From: Candidatus Obscuribacterales bacterium
Lineage (GTDB): Bacteria > Cyanobacteriota > Vampirovibrionia > Obscuribacterales > Obscuribacteraceae
DNA: 64,000 bases
NCBI GenBank assembly: GCA_019745415.1
Contig: JAIETF010000028.1
Location: 124,001 to 188,000 of the forward strand
Direction: 5' to 3'
Of this stretch, positions 59,027-64,000 are shown piece by piece. Below the pieces are notes generated by a model. The model saw only the letters and a list, made by a program, of their open reading frames with translations. It was not told the origin of the DNA and ran no database searches. The position numbers were made by a program, and so were the translations under genes. The stretch's first letter is position 1; every line of letters begins with the position of its first letter.

Positions 59027-59581
59027 CTAAGGTCCACTTTTCTCAATGGGGAATATGCTCTTCACCTTTTGCATAAGCTGCTGAATCTTGTCGGGCATGA
59101 CTTCAGTCTGAGAACCTGGATACTGCGCCATACGACGCTTGGCGATGTTCTGCTGAATCATCTGCTCGAACTGCATATTCTGCTTATCGTTGAGAATCTT
59201 CTTCTTAGATAGATAGTTCTGCATAGCTGCCAGGTTGAGTTGCTCTTTGCGGCGAGCTATAGATTGCTGCAGAGCGACAATTTGCAAAGAGTCTGGATTA
59301 TGTTCGCCAATAAGCTTCTGCAGCTTTAGCTGCTCTTCTCTGATAACAGGCAATATTTCGCCCGACTCTTTGTACCACTGCTGTTCCAATTGCTGAATCT
59401 GACTGTTTTGCTGCGGGGTCAGCTCAAGCTTATTCCAGTCGATGCAGCCCGAGCCGCCCTCGGAGGGCTGCGCCAGACAAGCCTGAGCAAAGGTCAATTC
59501 GGTCAAGCCGGAGACCATAAGGGAACAGGATGCCATAGAAAGGGCTAGCGATTTAAATGAACTGTTATTTGAAGGACTCAC
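59027..59581 (-). CDS. Spy/CpxP-like periplasmic protein
   Basis: A 184-residue exported protein (GTG start). Residues 9-36 form a signal peptide (SLALSMASCSLMVSGLTELTFAQA). The mature helical part shows LTPQQNSQIQQLEQQW (LTxxQ motif of Spy/CpxP) and a second related repeat, ILNDKQNMQFEQMI. Proteins of this type are envelope chaperones or stress sensors that form helical dimers. It lies 14 bases after the anti-sigma gene in one operon, so it may be a stress-induced target or modulator. Confidence 0.7.
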   Translation of the reverse strand: MSPSNNSSFKSLALSMASCSLMVSGLTELTFAQACLAQPSEGGSGCIDWNKLELTPQQNSQIQQLEQQWYKESGEILPVIREEQLKLQKLIGEHNPDSLQIVALQQSIARRKEQLNLAAMQNYLSKKKILNDKQNMQFEQMIQQNIAKRRMAQYPGSQTEVMPDKIQQLMQKVKSIFPIEKSGP

Positions 59582-59595
59582 TTGATTGCTATCTC

Positions 59596-60549
59596 CTACT
59601 CTTCATATATAACGTTTTCCGCCTTATCGGCAGGTTCAAGTAATATCGATTCGATCATATATTCTTCTGAGCTGACCCGCTTCAGCCCACTGTCGGCAGG
59701 ACCGGTCAGCCACAGGGCGGCCATACCGAACAGAGCGACAAAGCCGGCGGCGCAGGCCACGCCAATATAGACTCGACGGTCTATACCGATTCCACGGCTT
59801 TTCTCTTTGCTCTGATTCTTGGGAGTAAACTGCACTACTGTCAGCTTGCTTTTAATTCCAGGCCAAAGGTCTAGATTTTCAGGGATCTCAGGCTTGTAAC
59901 TCTCTCTAATCAGCTCGCCTATAGAAGAGATACGACCGAACTCCTCGCGACAGCTGGGGCAATCGGTCAAGTGCTTGGTGATTTCGCGATGGCGCAGGGT
60001 AACTACTTCTTGGTCGAGATAAGCAGAAAGCTCGTTGTCAATAAGAGCACAATCTGCATTCAGTCTTGATTTAACCCCGCTCCAAATGTCCACCTTAGCA
60101 GAAGCCGGCAACTCCAGACCTTTGGCTAGCAATCTATTGGTTGCATTCAATTCGGTAAACTGAGAAAGACAGGTCTCGCATTCCTTAAGATGCTTATTGA
60201 CCCCTTCTTGGGCCGGAACGGTCAGCTCGCCGTCCAAATAAGCCGAAAGATCTTCCTGAATGACATCGCAAACTGAAGGAACTTGCCCGGCCATCTTCTC
60301 CCATATATCAGGTACGTTTGCACCGTCACCGGAAAAAGCTTTAGAGAGGAAACTTTGCACCTGCTTGAGGGACTCCAGTTCGGTTTGACAACCGGAGCAA
60401 TTCTCCAGATGCCCCTCGACCCGGCTCTTCAAGCTTCCAGTCAACTGTCCGTCAAGATGAGCCGAAAGCTCGTCCTGGATACTTAGGCACTCTTCCGGAA
60501 CAGGAGGAGGAGAACTTACTTCGCTCTCATTTTTTTCTTCGTCAGCCAT
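59596..60549 (-). CDS. Membrane anti-sigma factor with three zinc (ZAS) modules
   Basis: A 317-residue protein. Three zf-HC2-type modules follow each other, each with an early Cys and HxxxCxxC: H47/C51/C54, H120/C124/C127 and H193/C197/C200, and each continues into a DxW segment (DIWEKM, DIWSGV, DLWPGI). One membrane helix lies at about 260-282, followed by a short outside tail. Standard anti-sigmas hold one such module. The start ATG 60549 overlaps the sigma stop by eight bases with GAGG upstream. It should sequester the ECF factor encoded just upstream. Confidence 0.85.
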   Translation of the reverse strand: MADEEKNESEVSSPPPVPEECLSIQDELSAHLDGQLTGSLKSRVEGHLENCSGCQTELESLKQVQSFLSKAFSGDGANVPDIWEKMAGQVPSVCDVIQEDLSAYLDGELTVPAQEGVNKHLKECETCLSQFTELNATNRLLAKGLELPASAKVDIWSGVKSRLNADCALIDNELSAYLDQEVVTLRHREITKHLTDCPSCREEFGRISSIGELIRESYKPEIPENLDLWPGIKSKLTVVQFTPKNQSKEKSRGIGIDRRVYIGVACAAGFVALFGMAALWLTGPADSGLKRVSSEEYMIESILLEPADKAENVIYEE

Positions 60550-61177
60550 TTGAGGGAACCTCAGGATCAATCTTTTCACTCGTGTCGTTGAGGTAGGGCT
60601 TGAGAAGTTCCTGCAGTTTAGTCCTGGCCCGAGCTATTCTGGACTTTACGGTGCCCATCTCGGTCTGGGTAATCACTGCAATCTCTTCGTAACTTAACCC
60701 TTCCACTTCACGCAAGACGATGGCCGTCCGAAACTGTTCCGGCAATCTCAACATTGCTTGACGAATTACTTCTGAAATTTCTTTATTTAATGCTTTCTCT
60801 TCCGGAATTGCCGAACTGTCTGGAATATCCCGAGTTAGACCGTCCGTCTCTTCATCATCCAGACCTTCATCCATTGAAACAGTCGGTAACTTGCGCGGGC
60901 GTTTGCGCAGCTCGTCATAAAACAGATTAGTGACAATCTGGGTAAGCCAGGAGCGGAAAGAAGCCGGATTCCTCAAATTATTAATATTGCGCCAGACTCT
61001 TATGAAAACTTCCTGGGCAAGGTCGGAAGTATCTTCCCAATCGGGAGCCAGTTGATAAAGCAAACCATAAACTGTGCGCTGGTGACGCTTGACCAATTCT
61101 TCAAAGGCTTGCGGTTCACGATGCTGGCAGGCCAGTACTAAGTCGCGGTCACTCTTCTGAGAATAAACAGTTGCCAT
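60542..61177 (-). CDS. ECF RNA polymerase sigma factor
   Basis: A 211-residue ECF factor: sigma-2 (about 15-90; DLAQEVFIRVWRNINNLRNPASFRSWLTQIVTNLFYDELRKR) and sigma-4 (about 130-195; MLRLPEQFRTAIVLREVEGLSYEEIAVITQTEMGTVKSRIARARTKLQELL), both typical. ATG 61177 is used; a TTG four codons upstream is possible. It forms an operon with the triple-zinc anti-sigma and the Spy-like protein, a layout expected for envelope stress response. Confidence 0.93.
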   Translation of the reverse strand: MATVYSQKSDRDLVLACQHREPQAFEELVKRHQRTVYGLLYQLAPDWEDTSDLAQEVFIRVWRNINNLRNPASFRSWLTQIVTNLFYDELRKRPRKLPTVSMDEGLDDEETDGLTRDIPDSSAIPEEKALNKEISEVIRQAMLRLPEQFRTAIVLREVEGLSYEEIAVITQTEMGTVKSRIARARTKLQELLKPYLNDTSEKIDPEVPSNG

Positions 61178-61368
61178 CCAAAAACCCAATCATCGGCCTG
61201 ATACAGCTCCAGCATTAGGGCAGAGGCCTCTAACGGAAGCCCCTATATGTTAGCACTGTAAAGACCAACTCTGCCCCCCTGATCAAGAGGGAGAAGCAAG
61301 AGATATCAAGTTCCTATTCATTAATAGATAAGATGTAAGTGTGGAAAAAGTGGTAGCATATCCCCTCA

Positions 61369-61430
61369 GGCTGCTCGGAGGCAGCCATACGCCGACTTCT
61401 TGCGGCGAGAGCATCTGCTCTAGTTTTTAT
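61369..61430 (+). promoter_or_regulatory. Three-hairpin metK leader ending in an attenuator-like stem
   Basis: GGCTGC (61369-61374) pairs with GCAGCC (61381-61386); CGCCG (61390-61394) pairs with CGGCG (61403-61407); AGAGC (61408-61412) pairs with GCTCT (61417-61421) and is followed by AGTTTTTATTT. The last hairpin looks like an intrinsic terminator placed a few bases before the metK ribosome site, hence a possible attenuator. I do not recognise a known SAM riboswitch consensus. Confidence 0.4.
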
Positions 61431-61447
61431 TTAAGGGAGATAGCATC

Positions 61448-62707
61448 TTGGCTAAAACTTATTTGTTCACTTCGGAGTCGGTGACCGAAGGACACCCTGA
61501 CAAAGTTTGCGATCAGATATCAGACGCAATTCTCGACAAGATTCTCTCTCAAGATCCCAAAGGACGCGTCGCCGCAGAATGTGCTGTGTCGACCGGTCTA
61601 GTGCTTGTAACCGGTGAGATCACCACAACGGCCAATCTCGATATACAAGAACTGGTTCGTTCAGTAATCACCGAGATTGGCTATGCCGGAGAAAAGGGCG
61701 GCGGCTTCGACGCTAATTCCTGCGCAGTGCTCACAGCCATAAATAAACAATCCCCCGATATCGCCGGCGGCGTGGGCAAAGCATTAGAGCAAAGAGAAGA
61801 AGGCTCATCTGCCAAGGAAGACGAAACTGGCGCCGGAGATCAGGGGATGATGTTCGGCTTTGCCTGCAATGAGACCCCCGAATTAATGCCTATGCCGATT
61901 TCTTTGGCTCACCGCATCGCGCGCAGACTTACCGAAGTAAGAAAAAACGGCACTCTCAAATATCTCAGACCAGACGGCAAAACTCAGGTAACAATAGAAT
62001 ATGAGGGCAACAAGCCGGTCAGAGTAGAAGCCATTGTCATCTCGACTCAGCACGATCCTGAAATCGACGGCATCGAAGACAATGATAAGTTGCAAGCTCG
62101 CATCGCCCAAGATCTTAAGGCCTATGTAATCATGCCTGTCTTCCAAGATCTAAGCATCAAGCCCGATGAAAACACCCGTTATCTGATTAATCCCAGCGGA
62201 CGTTTCGTTGTTGGCGGTCCGCAAGGTGACGCCGGTCTCACCGGTCGTAAAATAATAGTAGACACCTATGGCGGCTACTCGCGCCACGGAGGTGGTGCGT
62301 TCTCGGGTAAAGACCCGACCAAAGTAGACAGATCGGCAGCCTATGCCGCCCGCTATGTAGCAAAAAATATAGTCGCAGCTGAACTGGCCGAAAGAGCAGA
62401 AGTTCAGATCGCTTACGCCATCGGCGTAGCCAGACCGGTTTCGGTGCATGTCACCACATTTGGTACTGGAAAAGTAGAAGATGCCGAAATCACCGAAATG
62501 GTCAAACAGATTTTCGACCTCAGACCAGCGGCAATCATCAAAACATTCGAACTTAACGAGCAGCCGCGCAAGAACGGTGGACGCTTCTTCCGCAATGTGG
62601 CAGCTTATGGACATTTTGGTCGCAACGATCTAAATCTTCCCTGGGAAGCTCTAGACAAAGTTGAAGAACTGAAGAAATGCAGCCGCTCAATCTGCAAGGT
62701 GGAGTAA
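61448..62707 (+). CDS. metK: S-adenosylmethionine synthetase
   Basis: A 419-residue Met[25 protein letters not shown] (first conserved block), [13 protein letters not shown] (ATP-binding hexapeptide region), [25 protein letters not shown] and [26 protein letters not shown]. It makes SAM from methionine and ATP as a tetramer. The TTG start at 61448 has GGGAGA upstream. The stem-rich leader and a downstream FHA-cyclase gene (6 bases from the stop) are described separately. A SAM hydrolase gene lies elsewhere in the window. Confidence 0.97.
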   Translation: MAKTYLFTSESVTEGHPDKVCDQISDAILDKILSQDPKGRVAAECAVSTGLVLVTGEITTTANLDIQELVRSVITEIGYAGEKGGGFDANSCAVLTAINKQSPDIAGGVGKALEQREEGSSAKEDETGAGDQGMMFGFACNETPELMPMPISLAHRIARRLTEVRKNGTLKYLRPDGKTQVTIEYEGNKPVRVEAIVISTQHDPEIDGIEDNDKLQARIAQDLKAYVIMPVFQDLSIKPDENTRYLINPSGRFVVGGPQGDAGLTGRKIIVDTYGGYSRHGGGAFSGKDPTKVDRSAAYAARYVAKNIVAAELAERAEVQIAYAIGVARPVSVHVTTFGTGKVEDAEITEMVKQIFDLRPAAIIKTFELNEQPRKNGGRFFRNVAAYGHFGRNDLNLPWEALDKVEELKKCSRSICKVE

Positions 62708-62713
62708 TCGTAG

Positions 62714-63697
62714 ATGCGGGAACAAACGTCGGGCACCATTACGGTTAACCCCGACACACCTGAAGCTTATACAGTGCAGCTTATGGAAGGCGAAGTCATG
62801 CAGGTCGGTCGCAAACCGGCTTCGGGCGGCGTTAAGAAATTGGTCCTGCCTTTTCCTGAAGTCTCAGGTCAGCATGCTGAAGTGAGATGCAAACCGGATG
62901 GCTGGACCGTTGTGGACAGCGGTAGCACCAATGGCACTACTTTGAATGGAGCCCGCCTCACTCCAGGACGTGAATATCATGTGCGCCGGGGCGACCGAAT
63001 CAAGATAGCGCAATACGAACTTCTCATCTATCCACCCGATATACAAGGAGTGGTGGAAGAAGAAATGGAAGATGCGCAAGATCGCACTCAGTTTCGTATT
63101 CAAATGATGAACGCCACAATCTTGGTGGGAGACATCAAAGGCTTCACCACTTTGATGGAACGCCACGCCGATAAGCCAACCCTGGTTATGCAAGCGGCTC
63201 AAAAAGTCTTTGACCATCTAAACGAAGAAATCAACCGCAACTTTGGTCAGCTGGAAAAAATCGCCGGAGACGCCATCATGGCTTACTGGCAAGGACAAGG
63301 CGCCGACCCTAAATCAGCAGGTTCGGTCTCAGCTTGCCAGGCTTGTTTTACAGCCCTTAAACTGCGCACCTTAACCACGCGAATGGGACAAGATCAAAGT
63401 TGCTGGCCCTTTCCTTACCATCCTCTGATGCTGGACATGGCCCTAGCCACAGGTCCGGTTGCAGCAGGCAACCTTGGACATGCGGTATCCAATCCAGCCT
63501 TGCTTGGCGATACGGCTAATCTAGTCTTTCGTCTGGAAAAACTCATCGGTGACGATCGTCCAGGCGATATCATCGTCGAAGGCGCCACCTACGAACTAGC
63601 CAAAAACAACTTCAAATTCGATTTTCTTGGTCAGACTAATGTCAAAGGTCGCCGCACCGCAGTAGACGTTTATAGACTGATAGAGCCTGTGGGCTAA
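62714..63697 (+). CDS. FHA domain fused to a class III nucleotide cyclase
   Basis: A 327-residue protein. Residues 28-105 form an FHA phosphothreonine-binding domain with the S51/H54 pair (SGQH) and N73 in GSTNG. Residues 130-310 form a class III adenylate/guanylate cyclase domain with metal-binding D140 (VGDIKGF) and D186 (AGDAIMA), K182 near the base pocket, and LLGDTANLVFRL with the transition-state Asn/Arg. It should be active. A Ser/Thr kinase could steer it through FHA. It sits between metK and nagZ, one base overlapping the latter. Confidence 0.9.
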   Translation: MREQTSGTITVNPDTPEAYTVQLMEGEVMQVGRKPASGGVKKLVLPFPEVSGQHAEVRCKPDGWTVVDSGSTNGTTLNGARLTPGREYHVRRGDRIKIAQYELLIYPPDIQGVVEEEMEDAQDRTQFRIQMMNATILVGDIKGFTTLMERHADKPTLVMQAAQKVFDHLNEEINRNFGQLEKIAGDAIMAYWQGQGADPKSAGSVSACQACFTALKLRTLTTRMGQDQSCWPFPYHPLMLDMALATGPVAAGNLGHAVSNPALLGDTANLVFRLEKLIGDDRPGDIIVEGATYELAKNNFKFDFLGQTNVKGRRTAVDVYRLIEPVG

Positions 63698-64000
63698 TGC
63701 TTACTCTAGAACAAGCTTGCGGCAAGCTACTTGTGGCAAGGCTGCCGGGTCTCAGCTTGACTGAGCCCGACGATAGACTCATGTCAATGCTCAAAAAAGG
63801 CACTGCCGGCGGTGCCACTCTCTTTAAAGAGAATTGCCGCGATCTAGAACAACTAAACAAACTCTGCACCAATATAATCGAAGCATCCTTTCATACTCCG
63901 GTCTTGACCGTCGACCAAGAGGGCGGCGCCGTGCAGCGTTTCGAAGACGCCCTTAGCCCCTTTCCCTCCCCCATGGCTCTCTGGGCCCTCGGCGAAGAAG
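63697..64000 (+). CDS. nagZ: Beta-N-acetylhexosaminidase, GH3 (3' part outside window)
   Basis: The first 101 codons are visible. Starting at ATG 63697 (overlapping the upstream stop as TAATG) it reads LEQACGKLLVARLPGLSLTEPD, then GTAGGATLFKENCRDLEQL and VLTVDQEGGAVQRFEDALSPFPSPMAL. The VDQEGGxVQR block is the hallmark of NagZ-type GH3 enzymes of peptidoglycan recycling, though related GH3 glucosidases share it. The catalytic His/Asp lie past the edge. Confidence 0.8.
   Translation, partial: MLTLEQACGKLLVARLPGLSLTEPDDRLMSMLKKGTAGGATLFKENCRDLEQLNKLCTNIIEASFHTPVLTVDQEGGAVQRFEDALSPFPSPMALWALGEE

Overview
The window comes from a bacterium of roughly 50% GC with tightly packed genes, frequent TTG and GTG starts and standard-code stops. 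It has a diderm-type gene set: O-antigen-ligase-like protein, di-heme peroxidase, Tat translocase and Spy-like protein. Together with a very short primary-type sigma factor, several DUF4388 (PatA-like N-terminal) proteins and long Ala/Gln/Pro-rich proteins, this suggests a non-photosynthetic relative of Cyanobacteria (Vampirovibrionia/Melainabacteria, perhaps Obscuribacterales). That placement is an inference from gene style; no rRNA gene is present to confirm it.

Layout. 1-5.4 kb: a partial membrane Ser/Thr kinase, a DUF900-type alpha/beta hydrolase, an HTH/acidic/zinc-ribbon protein and a secreted protein. 5.5-12.5 kb: a translation and secretion block (rpsF-ssb-rpsR, tRNA-Leu(CAG), infC-rpmI-rplT, TrmH-type methyltransferase, tatC) running into an M50-like protease and its apparently dead paralogue. 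12.6-20.7 kb: a GGDEF signalling protein with a HAD phosphatase, a three-heme peroxidase, and folK-acpS-SAM hydrolase. 20.7-25.7 kb: an orphan MazF, a 17-bp tandem repeat, a stand-alone B12-binding mutase subunit and a TPP-dependent 2-oxo-acid decarboxylase. 25.7-39.3 kb: MATE exporter, duplicated CPBP protease-like protein, O-antigen ligase, trpS, a 34-residue basic protein, a DUF4388 protein, sigma-70, mgtE and the propionyl-CoA carboxylase beta chain.

39.5-45 kb is the most unusual stretch. Fifteen copies of a GTACTC core spaced on average 10.5 bp apart lie upstream of an ECF-like sigma gene. That gene is followed by a 1497-residue protein that starts like a zinc-less anti-sigma domain, continues as a long GW/Ala/Pro/Gln low-complexity region with repeated short motifs, and ends in a Roadblock/LC7 domain. 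45-53 kb: pepA operon with a second DUF4388 protein, a LysM protein and glycerate kinase. 53-58 kb: rpiB, a WYL protein and argS. 58.2-59.0 kb is a 0.8-kb stretch without a convincing gene. 59.0-61.2 kb: an ECF sigma, an anti-sigma with three zinc modules, and a Spy/CpxP-like protein. 61.3-64 kb: metK behind a stack of hairpins, an FHA-cyclase fusion and the start of nagZ.

How it fits together. Housekeeping genes are interleaved with much signalling: one Ser/Thr kinase, two ECF systems, a GGDEF protein, an FHA-cyclase, two DUF4388 proteins and a Roadblock protein. PccB and the B12-binding subunit point to propionyl-CoA/methylmalonyl-CoA metabolism encoded at scattered loci. Several genes are duplicated-and-diverged or multiplied-domain versions of known families.
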